Positions 13,301 through 24,282 are shown, counted from the first letter of the stretch. The stretch is 64,000 bases of DNA from Limnanthes douglasii subsp. nivea (GCA_036936605.1 JAUPFV010000001.1:152615187-152679186); one strand, 5' to 3'. The notes: a model not told the origin generated them from the letters alone. Made by a program: numbers and translations.

Positions 13301-14268
13301 TCTTGTTGGCTATTTGATATTCTGTCAATTTTCTCACAAGTAAAGACATTTGCTTCATCTTGTTTAACTTTATCAAATAAGTTACCAAAGTATTTTTTTC
13401 ATCCCTTTAGTGATTTCTTCAATCTTTTCAGTTTGTTCCAGATAATGAACATAGGAAATCCTTTCATATCTTTATTCCAGTTTGATTCCACAAACCTTAA
13501 GAATTCTTAGTCCATTGCCCATATGTTGAGAAATCTGAAAGCTTTACTCTGTTTAGCACTGGGTTTTTGAAATTGTTATAAGTAGTGGTGTATGGTCTGA
13601 ACATATAAGGGGCATGTGAAGCATTTTTGTTTCATTAAAATATTCAGCTCATTCTTGGTTAAATCTGTCTAGAAGTCTCCATCTAGTTTTGTTAGTCCAT
13701 GTGAACCTTGTACTTATAAAACCTGCATCCTCCAAGTAGCAATCATTAATCATTTCAATAAAATCATTAGAACTTTGGGCACAGAAATGTGTACATCCAA
13801 CATGTTCAGTAGGTGATGTTATTGAGTTGAAATCCCCAAGGATTAGCCACCCATTTGAAGTTGAAGCCTATTGTCTAATGTCATTCCATAGCTCTAATTT
13901 GTTACTTCTTTGACATTTTGAATATACACATGTGATGTTAAAGTGTTTATCCATCATAGGATGTTGATAGCTGTGTGAATATATTGCAATTTATCAAATA
14001 TTATATTCACTTCAAGGTCTTCATGCCAAATCATCCAGATCTTGTTAGATGTATTTGTAAAGGATTTATGAAGTTTAATCATTTCTGCTAGTTTTTCTAG
14101 TTGATCACAGTGAATCATTGGCTCTTGAACAAAAACCACCTTGATGTTTTCTATTTTGATTATTGATTTAAGCCTTCTCACTGAAGCTTTATTCCCAACA
14201 CTCCGTATATTCCAACCTAATGCTTTTATCATTTGGGGGTTGTAAAAAAAATCGTCTTGGCTCTTCAA
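10310..14268 (-). pseudogene. LINE A ORF2, endonuclease-reverse transcriptase-RNase H
   Basis: In order on the minus strand: endonuclease from 14268 (LGWNIRSVGNKAS, then VFVQEP), a linker at about 13600-13000, reverse transcriptase at 12960-12068, zf-RVT at 11413-11093 and RNase H at about 10700-10310. In the RT, the first catalytic Asp is kept in IKIDMSKSFD and the FADD box is kept in LTFADDL, while QGDP has become QDDP. The RNase H start YKINTDYS and the later EARALHDGL and IETDFE match the fold. In living elements this protein nicks target DNA and copies the LINE RNA at the nick. Frameshifts separate all domains, so it is dead. Confidence 0.75.
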
Positions 14269-14399
14269 ACTAAAGAGACTTAATCACCAGTGCCTTTATT
14301 TTCTTGTTGATCATTTCTAGTTTGAGCTTCTGATCTACAATTTTTCGAAAAATTTGGATCAATTTTTTTCTTTTCAGGATGGGTGATGTGGGAGGCTGC

Positions 14400-15600
14400 A
14401 GTGTCATCTTTGTTGGGTGTTTAGTTACCAGGAGATGGTGATTCAAGCTCAGAAGTTTGAAAGATATTCATATCATCATCAAGAGATTTAATAGCATCAA
14501 TGATCTCCTCATCCAAGGTATTATCTACCTTATCATTCTGATTTTCACTGATTTCTATAATATCTTCAGTGATTTACTTTGGCTTATATTTTACCATTAT
14601 CCCATTTTGAATCTTAGAGCTTTTATTGAGATTTTGTTGATCGTTTGGGTTAACGATGGTAGACTTGGTTCTGTTTTGATCTTGAAAGGTAATCATCTTT
14701 TGGACTGCAAGAGTTTTTGGTAGAGATGTGTCTTCCCTATTTGGTTTCTACCTGATCTAATTAGTTATCGTTTCTGCTTCTGGCTTGAATTTATTGCAGG
14801 ATAATACATCATGACCTACATGAAAACATTTATCACAGTATTTAGGTACCTCTTTGTAGTTTATACTGATCCATGCACCTTTGTTATCTCCAAAGCCCAG
14901 CCACATGTGATGTTACAGTTTCTTGGAAATGTCTATCTCCACCCAGGCATAACAAGCATTGTATATTTCCTTGTTTTCAGCGGAATCCAATGCTCTATTG
15001 GTTTACCTATTGAAGATGATATCGAGTCAATGATATTAGGATTGTAAAAGTGCTCATGTAAATTCTCGATTCTAATCCATATTGGTACTATATGGCATTC
15101 CTTTTTTGTGTTGAATGAAGGCAGTCATTTTAATACTCTCATTGAGTATTCATCAACGGACCACACCCCTCGTGACCAAATTGAATTGACATTTTCCTTC
15201 AAGGAGAACTCTAAGAACAAGTAGCCATCAAATCTTCTGTTTTCAAAGAATCTGTCAAGAACTTGTTTCGTGGGTAAACCTTTCGTAAATTTGTCAATTA
15301 GAGTTTATGATGAAGAGTTTAGTAGGGATTCATTGACATGATCTTCAAATTGAAAGGAAATATGGTCATCTTTATATTGGGTGCAAGTAGACTTGAATGA
15401 AGATGTTGTTTTTTGTGTTTGTATTGTTGCAAAGTGAGATTTGTATGTTGTGTTGCTAGACAAATTCTTTAACTTGGATGCGTCATTCTGGGTTTGTTGA
15501 GCCGATTGTTGAAGGAGAGGGAAGTCATCAAGAAGTTGATGTTCTACGTCATTCAGCTACTGTATTTTCTCTTTGTTATCTATAGATGGCAAGTAGCCAT
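14400..15600 (-). pseudogene. LINE A ORF1, nucleic-acid-binding protein
   Basis: The minus strand at about 15240-14860 reads like the conserved N-terminal domain (DUF4283 type) of plant L1 ORF1: WSVDEYSMRVLKW is followed by VPIWIRIENLHEHF and SISSSIGKPI. Further on, at about 14840-14796, YCDKCFHVGHDVLSC forms a CX2CX4HX4C zinc knuckle. The role in living elements is to bind LINE RNA in the particle that returns to the nucleus. Stops and shifts break the frame in several places. The C-terminal part is low-complexity and the exact start cannot be fixed. Confidence 0.65.
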
Positions 15601-15620
15601 GTAAGGAATGATAAATACTT

Positions 15621-16600
15621 GAATAATGACTTAGGATTCAAAAATGTATTTTTTGAGAGATGCTGTTATTATTTTAAAAGTCCTCAACACTTGTATAATT
15701 GTATTTATATATATGGAGTAAATATTTTTATTATTTTAATTTATTAATTTTCATTCAATATAAATTGAAAAGAAAGAACCCGCCCTCGATTGCAAACTTA
15801 TAATAACAAGAGATGTTTAGTTGTTTTTTATTTTCGTGATACCTTTATAATTATTCATATTATTATTTTTAATTTATAAAGGAGAGTATATTGTGATTCT
15901 GAAAATGGTAAAGAATATATAGTTGTCATTACTATAATAAAATACATTTTTACTAACAAAGTCACCTTGAAAGAATGGATGATAAGTTATTGGTTCAAAA
16001 TAAATTTATCCAAATTAATTAGTTATTAATTTCTCCAAAAGTAGGTCACTGATTATAATTACAAATTCGAATATCTTTGAATTATTCGCCACTTATACCA
16101 ACTAACTTGATGATTAAATAACAGTTACAAAGTCATAAACTGATTTACAAAAGTCAGTTGCTTTTTTTTTTTTTACTTCTTTTGGTAAGGAGTATTCAAA
16201 ACAATCAAGTTTGACGTGAAGAGACTTAAATGTGAATCACTACTTGCCCACATATTTAAAAAGTTGTATCGAATTAGTCAATTCAGCTGCAGAAGTTACT
16301 AACTTTGGAATTTATCCAATAAACGGCATATAAAGATGAGAATTCAAGAATTTTCCACTTTTCTACCGGAACGGTAGTAAAATCTGAATTTGATTACCTA
16401 GACAAAAAGAAAAAGCCAAAAAAGTAAAGGAAAAAAAGATTAAAATAACTATATTTTTATATCAACTATCCCGAAACATTTTTCATATTTATTTTTATAT
16501 TAAAATAATTTTGATGTTTAATAACATAGTGTTTTAGTTCTTTTTATGTTCATCCAATGTTGTTAAAAAAATATTTTATATTTTTTCAATGTTACAGATA
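15621..16600. other. AT-rich DNA between LINE A and the MULE
   Basis: No gene recognised. It contains T and A runs and the left copy of the 9-bp flank of the MULE at its right edge. Confidence 0.5.
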
Positions 16601-16609
16601 ATATTTTAT
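16601..16609. repeat. Candidate MULE target-site duplication, left
   Basis: The nine bases atattttat here recur at 38538-38546, just outside the opposite end of the element. Nine bases is the usual duplication length for Mutator elements. The string is AT-rich, so a chance match is possible; it agrees with where the terminal similarity begins on both sides. Confidence 0.55.
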
Positions 16610-16700
16610 AGGAAATTGCATCCATAATATCCACTCATCTATTTAATTGTTATCTAGTATCTAAAATTTGATCAATTATCACTTAATATCTAACTCAACT
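16610..16700 (+). repeat. MULE terminal inverted repeat, left (diverged)
   Basis: It resembles the reverse complement of 38450-38537 over most of its length at roughly 60% by eye, with shared strings around aaatt and ttacttagta/tcacttaata. A second, tandem-like copy of the same pattern (cacttaatac) occurs just inside, at about 16670-16725. Confidence 0.5.
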
Positions 16701-16749
16701 ACTTAATTGTCACTTAATACCTAACAATATTTTATTACCCTAATTACCC

Positions 16750-17369
16750 TTAACCCATTATATAAGCCGAATTTTCTGTTTTCTTTCTACTTTTCTAGCT
16801 TTTAAAGATTTGAATTTGTTAGCCGATCTAACCACCTAACCCTACAAACCACCATGAAAGCACGACTAACAGCACAATTCCGGTGATCGGAGCGTTAGAA
16901 GGTCTGTTTATTCTGTCAGTTCTGTATAAAACCTATCTAACCACTGTTTTCTACGTACAAGAACTGATCGTCATTGTTGGAATCTGTTGTTTTTGTGTAA
17001 TCGTGTTGCTTTTAGGTAACTTATCTAACTAACGATTTCGAAGTTATTTGTTGGATTTCTGAGTTAGAATAAGTGTTATTCTACTGTTTTTGTTTTTAGT
17101 AAATCTTGTTCAAGATTTTCTCTATTTTTTTGGTTTATGTTCCAGTGATCTGTGCTTATTTTGTTAATATTTGTCGTTAATCCCTGTTTATGAAGTTATA
17201 TACTCATTTTTAGTGTATTAGATTTTGATTTCGAACGTGAAACATGTGTAGACTATGAGTTTTAGTTGTCCAGACATTCTCGACATAAGATGCAAATTGT
17301 TTTATGATTTTCTAACGTAGAAGATGTGAATTGTGTGATGTATCCAATGAGGAAGATGCTAATTGTGTT
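16750..17369 (+). promoter_or_regulatory. MULE 5' region ahead of transposase
   Basis: A TATA-like tatataagcc lies near 16760 and is followed by CT-rich sequence near 16780-16800, as expected for the transposase promoter. The stretch to 17370 has no recognisable coding region. The repeat array begins at its right edge, so the leader seems to contain an intron or spacer before the ATG at 17950. Confidence 0.35.
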
Positions 17370-17880
17370 ACCAATTCGCATGGTTTCATGCGAATTGCAT
17401 GAAAGAAATCCAAAAGTGTTTCAAACAACTATTAGTATATGCTGCGAATTATATAGAACTCCAACGTAATGCATTTTTAAACAAATATCGGGACTTTTAG
17501 TTGTTTACGAATCACGTGATATGTTGTGAATTGTGTGGAACTCCAAAGTATTGCATTTTCAAACAAATATCAGGACTTTTAGTTGTTTACGAATCACATG
17601 ATATGCTGCGAATTGCTATATAGATCATACCTGATCATTTTTCAGAAAACTATTAAGAAATCTAAGAGTTCCAAACAACTCTCAAGAAATTTAATAGTTG
17701 AGAACAAATCTCAGGTACAATTGCGAATTGTTTACATTTTGGTTAGTGTGAGTGTACTACTTGATTTGCAAACAACTCTCAAGAGAGGATGCGAATTGGT
17801 GAATTGTAGACTAAAACTATACACAGTTCGCAGCTTATAATTATACACAACTCGCATGATAAGATGCGAGTTTCTCAGTG
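17370..17880 (+). repeat. MULE repeat array upstream of transposase (82-bp units)
   Basis: The gaatt that follows gctgc recurs at 17446, 17528 and 17610, exactly 82 bases apart. Each unit contains gaactccaa, caaacaaatatc, gggactttta-type strings, gtttacgaatcac and atgctgcgaatt. Shorter, degenerate copies (gatgcgaattg, actcgcatgataagatgcga) continue to 17870. The same unit, in the same orientation, forms the array at 20450-20860 on the other side of the transposase. Confidence 0.85.
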
Positions 17881-18214
17881 TAGTAATTAATAACTTGCAC
17901 TATTTTTTTGGGATTAATAACTAATAGCTTGTTCAGTGTAGGATAAGTTATGTCTAAATCACGAGTTTGTATTTTTAAACATCGTCACCAAACCGCAATT
18001 GTGCCTTTCATGGAGTTTGAAAGCTTTCAAAGTATCCAAGACTATGTGGAGAACACATGGGAGGAGCTTGTCACAGGTGACTTCCTAATTACCTACGGGG
18101 ATCACAATAATTGTTTCTTTAATAACCAGAATGATTTTGTTGGGTTGCTGTTATATCTTGATTTGGAAAGTTTAAAATGGGTTAGTTTTCTCATAGAACA
18201 ACACATCTTCGATA

Positions 18215-18333
18215 AAGTTTCTGGTGATAAGTGTTCTGGTGAAAAGAGTTCTGGTGGTAAGGTTTCTGGTGATAAGTGTTCTGGTAAAAACGGTTCTGGT
18301 GATAAGAGCTCTGGTGGTAATGGTTCTGGTGTA
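18215..18333 (+). repeat. 15-bp coding repeat in the transposase N-terminus
   Basis: About eight units of 15 bases based on tctggtgataagtgt encode a run of SG-D/E/G-K-x pentapeptides (for example KVSGDKCSGEKSSGG). It links the N-terminal domain to the DNA-binding part and is probably unstructured and basic. Unit-number variation would stay in frame, so it can change without harm. Confidence 0.8.
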
Positions 18334-19139
18334 AAGCGTAAAGAGCGTAGCATAAGTTTGGGAGAACCATCTCTTAATCAACTAGTTACCGGGGAGATTA
18401 GTAACGGTTTAGTTAATCTTGATCAGAGAAAAAAACAACTTGCTACTGCTGGTTGGGTTGATGCTATTACAGAAGTGAGTCAAGCTTTTGAAGAAGGTGC
18501 TGCAGGTCTTAGGTTATCTTTGTGCAAGTTTACTTTAGAGCATGGTTTTGCTTTCAAATACTTGCACAACACAACAACCAAGATCACTGCTTATTGTGAA
18601 AATAAGTTCACAAGCGGATGGAAATTGTCTTTATGCATATATTGATTCCAGCACTGGCTTGATGACGATCAAGAAGTATGTTCCGCACCATACTTGCAGT
18701 CCCGTTTTCTCCAAGAATCATAAGCGGCATAGGCAATTGACATCGGATTTGATTGCAGAGGAAATTCAGGATTCTCTCCGGACCTGTCATTCGTTGACAG
18801 CCAAAACCATACAATCGGCTGTCAAACAAAATTACAGTCTTGACATTTCTTAACGTTTATCATGGAATATGCTTTAGAGAAGGCAAGGAGGGGATTTTTC
18901 GGAGATAGTTCAAGTTATTTTAGTTTACTAAGCGGGTACTTCAAGCAATTGAAGAGCCGCGATATTACTACAGACTGCCGGTTGGAGTTATCGGCTGGAA
19001 ACCGCATCGTTTTGTAGCATTTGGTTCGTCTCTTCAGGGTTTCCATTCATACCATCCAATGTTGTTTGTCGATGAAACCCACTTATATGGCAAGTATAAG
19101 GGTACCTTGCTTACTACCGTAGCAAAGGACGGAAACAAC

Positions 19140-19450
19140 GGTTAGTTTCATTTAACTATTTAATCTGAATGATTAAGATGTTTTGTTTGAAATTTTGTCA
19201 AGAATTTGCATCCTATAGTAGCACAAAAATCTCATGAAATCCTGATATTTAAGAACAAATCGCATGAAAGGATGCAAATTGGGAAGTAACTTGATTTGCA
19301 GACAATTCGCAAGGGAGGATGCAAATTAGCTAGTGTAGCCATAAAACTGTGAAAAATTCGCAGCCTACGCAATCTATATTTGAAAACAACTCTCAGGAAA
19401 GCATGCGAATTGTTTATATTTTTTACATGCTTGCGTGTTATTGTATTGTT
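19140..19450 (+). repeat. MULE repeats in the transposase intron
   Basis: After the donor-like acg/gttagt at about 19140, coding similarity stops and degenerate copies of the element repeat follow: strings such as catgaaatcctgatat, aggatgcaaattgg, aattcgcagcctacg and gcatgcgaattgttta. Coding similarity resumes near 19450. The repeats occur in both orientations here. Confidence 0.65.
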
Positions 19451-20389
19451 CATTCGAGGTGCCTTTTTTGAGGACTATTCCCTATTGCTCTTGATATAGT
19501 TGGCATTGAAGATTGTAATAATTAGATGTGGTTTTTGGGGTGTTTGAAACCATACTTCTTGGAGTGCCAAATCACATTTATTTCAGACCGTCATTCTGGT
19601 ATCGTTAATGTTGTTTCTATCTTGTATACAAACTGCTATCATGCGTGCTGTTATTTCCATCTCATACAAAATTTGAAAGCAAAATTGGAACATACTAACA
19701 GAGACTATAAAAAGGATGTTGAATTTCGTCTATCGTCTTGCTTATACTCCCAGTCGGGAGATTTTTAAAGATATACTAACATATTTTATATGTGAAAGTG
19801 GTGACAGATTGAGTGATTTTCTTGCTAATTTACCCCCAGAAAATTATGCGCAAGCTTACGTTAAAGAGAAACGATACGACTCTATGGGTTCTACTGCGGC
19901 GGAATCTTTTAACAATCAGATCAAAAAATATTGCGGCCTACCCATTGTTGAGTTTATTTACTGGATTAGAGTCTTTCTTATGTCTCAAGTTTCACGAAGA
20001 TACGAACATGGGTTAAGCTGGAGTACTAATTTGGTCCCCGAGTATGAGAAGAAGCTAAAGCAGAATGTTGACATGTGCCGAACTTGGATAGTACGTAAGT
20101 CGTCTACCGCCATGTTCGAAGTCTTTTCAAATCCTGTGGCTGTTGTTAATCTAAAGGATTTTAAATGTTCTTGCAGATCATGGCAAAAAAAGTTTTTTCC
20201 ATGTCCTCACGCTTTAGAGACAATACAGTATACCGACCAAAATCCCTTTACTGTAATAGAGCCCTTCTTTACGGTTAATAATTACACGGAAAGTTACTCT
20301 TTCAGCATACCAGCTATAACTAATTTCGGGGAAGGGTCCAGCAGAATCTCGATATCATATTGCTAACATCTATCACGTTTTCATGCAAG

Positions 20390-20960
20390 TTGTGTGAAAC
20401 TCCACCAGAATGCGGATTATTTTCATCTCAGCCTACTGAGAATTGTTTGGCAAACAAATCCAAAAGTGTTTCAAACAACTATCTATATATGCTGCGAATT
20501 GTATGGAACTCCAACGTAATGCATTTTCAAACAAATATCATGACTTTTAGTTGCTTACGAATCACATGATATGCTTCGAATTTTGTGGAACTCCAAAGTA
20601 CTGTATTTCCAAACAAATATCAGAACTTTTAATTGTTTACGAATCACATAATATGCTGCGAATTGTATTTTCAAAAAAATATCAGGACTTTTGGTTCCTT
20701 ACAAGTCTCATGATATGCTGCGAATTGTATTTTCAAATAAATATGAGGACTTTTAGTTGCTTACAAATCTCATGATATGCTGCAAATTGTATTTTCATAC
20801 AAATAGCAGGACTTTTAGTTGTTTACAAATCTCATGATATGCTGCGAATTGTATAGAACTACAAAGTATTAATATTCTCAGGTTCTCATGCAAATTGCGT
20901 GTATAGGAGTAATATTGATAAACAATATCTCAGGTTAGGATGGGAGTTGTTTTCAAGTAG
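20390..20960 (+). repeat. MULE repeat array downstream of transposase (82- and 62-bp units)
   Basis: The unit start gaatt after gctgc occurs at 20496, 20578, 20660, 20722, 20784 and 20846, so the spacings are 82, 82, 62, 62 and 62. The short units lack the 20 bases around ggaactccaaagta. The core strings are caaacaaatatcaggac, ttttagttg and tacaaatctcatgatatgctgc. Less regular copies flank both sides. The array sits directly after the transposase stop codon. Confidence 0.9.
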
Positions 20961-21220
20961 TAATAGGGTTCCAATTGTGGGAATTCTTTCACGTTTACAC
21001 ATAGTATAACATATTTACATATGATTAAAAGTTTATACAAAAAATGGATTCCAAAAAAGGGAATACATGCTTCATGCACTAACAAGTTTCAAACAATCAC
21101 TACAACCTTTTAGTGTTTGTTAGTTGCATTCCAAAAAAACAAAAACAAAAACAGATACTATCAGTCATCACTAGAGGATTCTTCACCATCTTTCTCCTCT
21201 TCATGTTGGTCATCAGCCTT
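20961..21220. other. MULE spacer between transposase and small gene
   Basis: Mostly AT-rich. Read on the minus strand, the stretch 21160-21220 still encodes an acidic run after the small gene's stop codon (EEEKDGEESSSDD), so an earlier form of that gene may have been longer. Confidence 0.4.
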
Positions 21221-21405
21221 TTAATTGTTCTCTTCCTCCTCGTTATCTACGTCTATTATGCTTAAAATTTCGGTCCTTGATGGACTAGCATCATCCTCCC
21301 TCTTCCGTTTCTTGTTTGGAACCTCTGCACTATGAGTTGGAACCTCTGCTGGCTGAGGTTCAGCAGCAACCAGGGGAACCACTTCCACTGGTTCAAAGTC
21401 AGCAG
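21221..21405 (-). pseudogene. Small MULE gene, 3' part (split by the Tat element)
   Basis: The minus-strand frame ends with TAA at 21221-21223 and runs through VDNEEEENN, a basic NKKRKRED string that looks like a nuclear signal, and a PAEVP-rich run, up to the Tat left LTR at 21405. It continues in the same frame at 31897-32049 on the other side of the insertion when the 5-bp duplication is counted once. The joined gene has 110 codons and one exon. The C-terminal half is highly acidic. I do not recognise the family. It lies between the transposase and the ULP1 gene, inside the MULE, so it is either a third MULE gene or captured host DNA. Confidence 0.7.
21401..21405. repeat. Tat target-site duplication, left
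   Basis: agcag, repeated at 31897-31901 immediately after the right LTR. Five bases is the usual length for gypsy integrases. Confidence 0.9.
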
Positions 21406-21865
21406 TGATGAGTCCGAATTCGGAATGCTCCCCGGAAGGGCAGACCAATGTAAATCTCTCCGTAAACCGGACAGACACTAAGAACTTAAATCGGACAGGA
21501 CTTTTGAACCGGACAGATGACTTCGAACACTGTGAGCTTAAGGCTGTTCGAACTATGACTAAAGTACTAAAAAACCTAAACACTTTCTGACTAAGCTACC
21601 TGCCCATCTGCTTAAAACTCATGGGTCTTTAAACATGACCCGGGTCCATTAAACATGACCCGAAAGCCCATAAGGGCCCAAATAACATACTATAAATACT
21701 CAACCACCAGCATTAACTTCTAATAATGAAAATTAACTGCTGCCAAGCTGCTTAATTCTCTCTCCACCTTGAAACACCCTTACACCACCTTGAAACACCC
21801 TTACACCACCTTAAAACTCCACTTGAAATTACCAGCCTACCCTTAGGCAACTTATATCCACACCA
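21406..21865 (+). repeat. Tat 5' LTR
   Basis: 460 bases, starting tgatgagtccg and ending tccacacca. A TATA box (tataaatact) is at 21691. Near the end is a short direct repeat of the caccttgaaacaccctta type. It holds two copies of ccggacag. Differences from the 3' LTR: t/g at 21540, a/g near 21725 and a/t near 21855. Confidence 0.95.
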
Positions 21866-21867
21866 AA

Positions 21868-21886
21868 TTGGCGACCACAGTGGGAG
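21868..21886 (+). promoter_or_regulatory. Tat primer-binding site
   Basis: Two bases after the LTR, ttggcgaccacagtggga fits a site complementary to the CCA end of a tRNA that primes minus-strand DNA. It is not the initiator-Met site used by the chromovirus at 58833. Tat elements often use other tRNAs such as Arg, but I cannot assign it without a tRNA set. Confidence 0.6.
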
Positions 21887-21938
21887 GCGACGGTGCCTGA
21901 ATCAAGTATTCGAAACCAGTCAAAGAATTTCTGTCCAA

Positions 21939-22745
21939 ATGAATTCGGATAATCCAGAGCTTCCACCAGCTTTGCTCGAAGTGGTGGAGGAGAACGATGA
22001 GTATACTGTCTAAGAGCGCGACAGGTTAAAGCTTGAGATAGAAGCTCTGAGGGCTGAAAAGGCCAAGATGGGTATGAAAGAGAAATCCAAAGCGTCAGCT
22101 GCTCATCACACTGACAACCCTCGAGAGCCTGAGGCTTCGAAAACTCGTGTGAGCACTAAAAAGACACATGCCAGCTCTAAAAAGTCTCACCGGTCCAAGC
22201 CTGTGGAGAGCTCTGACTCAAGTTCAGAATCTTCGGGCAGCTCTTCGGACAGTCAGGGAAATGAAAAATCCTTGTCCTCTAGCAGTGATGAGGGTCGAAC
22301 CAAGAAAAAACAAAAGCAGGTAAAGAAGTATTCGAGAAAAAGAGATCACCATGGAAGAATGAAAAGGCATATTGGAAAGGGGTCATCTCACCACCGGAGG
22401 TATACGGACAAGATGTTGATGGATCCTTTTGCTTTCCACGATGAGCCAGGTATCTTTGCAACTCCTAATGAGGATACCGTGTTCAGTCGTGGAAGGAATT
22501 GGAGGCAGTCTCCACTGTCTTCTAAAATCCTGTCCGGAAATCTCCCTAAGAGGTTTGACAGTACTAAGATGGAGAAGTATGATGGTAGTACTGATCCGGA
22601 CAATCATCTGGAGCAATTTAAGAACTTTATGATGAACTTTGATGATGATGATAAACTACTCTGTAGGGCATTCTCCCAATCTTTTACGGGGAGTGCTCTG
22701 AAATGGTACAACAGCCTGCCTCAGGGTTGTATTAAAGACTTTTGA
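21939..22745 (+). pseudogene. Tat gag, N-terminal part
   Basis: The ATG at 21939 is in frame with the open stretch from 22068; an in-frame TAA at 22011-22013 interrupts it after 24 codons. A basic, serine-rich region with a KKKQKQVKKYSRKR string follows, then the start of the retrotransposon gag fold (KMEKYDGSTDPDNHLEQF, then FTGSALKWYNSLP). The frame ends at TGA 22743 because of an extra T in the run at 22739-22742; in the shifted frame the gag fold continues (DTFWVAF). Gag forms the particle that packages the RNA. Codon use is less AT-rich than the surrounding MULE. Confidence 0.85.
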
Positions 22746-22773
22746 TACTTTTTGGGTGGCCTTTCGAAGGTAG

Positions 22774-24282
22774 TTTGTGGGGAGTAAGGAGCTGAAGGGC
22801 AATGGTGACACAATAATCCATTGTGCCCAAGAGCCAAATGAGTCGTTAAAGGAGTACATAAGTCGTTTTGTAAACACAAAGAATAGGTTGGCTGATTGCT
22901 TCGAACAGGTGGCAATAGCATCTCTAAGACAAGGTTTGAACCCAGGCAACCTGGCTGATTCGGTGACCAGGAAGAAAGCCATGACCTGGGGAGGATTGCT
23001 AAACCAAGTTGGCAAGCAAATAAATGTTGATGAAACAAAAAAGACCAGGGTGCACAGACAGGTGAGATCCACCCCGGTGGCACCAACTCCAAATCAAAAC
23101 CAATCCGGGAATAAAGCCAGAGAAACCGGACAGGGGCATGGTAGGGGAAAAGCTCAGTCTCAACCAGCTGCTCCTGCTCAAAGTCAACAGTCTAGAAACA
23201 AAAGAGGACCATGGGTCCAACCGGAGTGGTTTGCGGAACTCAAAGAAAGTGTGGAAACCATTTTCGATAAAACAAAAGATGAGGTACACTACCGGAGACC
23301 AGCAACCCTACAGTCTCCCCGAGAGCATCGTAACAACTCCTTTTGCCAATACCACAATGATATTGGCCATACCACTGATGATTGCATAGCATTGAAACAA
23401 GAGGTACAAAACTTGATTGAAAGGGGAAAGTTGGGTGCATACGTTAAAAGAAGAGGAGGCAACAGGCCTGACAACACTCACCGGGCTGGTCCGGGTAATG
23501 CTGCCCCGGAGGGGGCTATGGTAATAGTTGAAAGGTTTGATGTGGAATCTGAATACTTGGATCCTGATCCAACACGAAACAGAGTGGGTGCTATAGAGGA
23601 GCGTTCTAGATCGGTCTCCGGGCTCATTAAATTCTTCGAGTCACTGACAATTTTCGGAGGGGACACTGTGACAGCTCCTACTACTTCTTCAAGAAAAAGG
23701 CATGTTCATAATTTGGCCTCCCAGCTAGAAGGAGGCATGACCTCTTATCAATCACCAAATTCATTCCCATTCATTGTCTTTGATGGGGATGATTTAAGAG
23801 ACATTGCTGGCCCTCACGAGGATGTTGTTGTTATAGGAGCATCTATAGGGGGCAATGAGATAGGGCGAATTCTGGTAGATACTAGAAGCTCTGACAATAT
23901 CCTTTTCCTAGACACTTACAAGAAAATGAAAAATCCAGCTGTGATTCAAAAGTCGGACAGGTCAATCGTGGGCTTCACGGGCAGCTCAGCCGATGTGATC
24001 GGGGAGTTTGAAGAAGAAGTGTTGTTGGGCAGGGGCCCTTTCAAGAAAATGGTTAGAATACTCTTCATTGTGGTGGATTGTCCCACCTGCTATAATGCTA
24101 TTTTAGGGAGATCTTGGCTCTCTAGGATGCATGCGGTGGCTTCGACAGTCCACCAGTGTTTAAAGTATGCTGTTCAGGGACAGGTTGGGGTTGTCCGGAG
24201 CAGCCAAAAGATTGCAAGAGAATGCTATGCCACTGCCTTGGCTCCACGAACGCTGGGGGCAGTCCGTATAAATGATCAATAG
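22774..24282 (+). pseudogene. Tat gag C-terminal part and aspartic protease
   Basis: It continues the gag fold after a TAG at 22771-22773 (EYISRFVNTKNRLADCF). A Gln/Pro/Asn-rich linker follows, then the Tat-type zinc knuckle CQYHNDIGHTTDDC near 23345-23385. The protease begins near 23830 (VVVIGASIGGNEIGRILVD). Its catalytic motif, Asp-Thr/Ser-Gly in this family, reads Asp-Thr-Arg at 23878-23886, from a G-to-A change in the glycine codon; the flap-side ILGRSWL motif is kept. Loss of this glycine should abolish cleavage. The frame ends at a TAG, 24280-24282, in a position where the family continues toward RT. Confidence 0.85.

Larger units (their letters stand above)
10150..15620 (-). mobile_element. 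LINE A, plant L1-type non-LTR retrotransposon (decayed)
   Basis: On the minus strand the order is ORF1 with a CCHC zinc knuckle, AP-type endonuclease, reverse transcriptase, zf-RVT domain and RNase H, which is the layout of plant L1 elements that acquired an RNase H. Many stops and frameshifts make it inactive. The outer ends are approximate: I found no clear target duplication or A-tail. It is the same group as LINE B (43740-47500): both have matching endonuclease starts (WNIRxxGNKAS) and matching RNase H linkers (GCINHxKI). Confidence 0.8.
17950..20366 (+). pseudogene. MuDR-type transposase with SWIM zinc finger (frame-broken)
   Basis: The start is the ATG at 17950, which opens 231 codons. 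Residues 1-85 form an N-terminal domain, 90-130 an SG-rich repeat, and about 175-215 the start of the MuDR N-terminal domain (WVDAITEVSQAFEEG). The frame shifts near 18610; the continuing frame has HHTC, then SLDIS and a stop at 18850. GDSSSYFSL near 18900 and VDETHLYGKYKG near 19070-19105 give the first catalytic Asp (family VDGTHLYG, so Gly is Glu here). An intron-like gap at 19140-19450 is filled with MULE repeats. The second Asp is in FISDRHSGI, the glutamate in STAAESFNN, and the SWIM finger is CSCRSWQKKFFPCPHA. Another frameshift lies near 19716-19768. The DDE residues survive but the frame does not. In living MULEs the protein binds the element ends and cuts and joins DNA. Confidence 0.8.

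Noticed and set aside
13202..13510. A 102-codon plus-strand frame
   Set aside because: It is a shadow of LINE A ORF2 on the minus strand.
18102..18381. Two minus-strand open frames rich in Pro and Thr
   Set aside because: They are shadows of the 15-bp coding repeat on the plus strand.
20496..20860. Regular short repeats resembling a CRISPR array
   Set aside because: Units are contiguous and similar over their whole length, with no unique spacers, and the setting is a plant transposon.
21221..21583. A 120-codon minus-strand frame crossing from the small MULE gene into the Tat LTR
   Set aside because: The N-terminal half is LTR sequence; the true upstream half is at 31897-32049.
21405..21590. 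Open frame of about 61 codons in the Tat LTR, repeated at 31409-31621
   Set aside because: It lies wholly in the LTR, overlaps promoter sequence, and has no protein-like features; both copies are open only because the LTRs are nearly identical.
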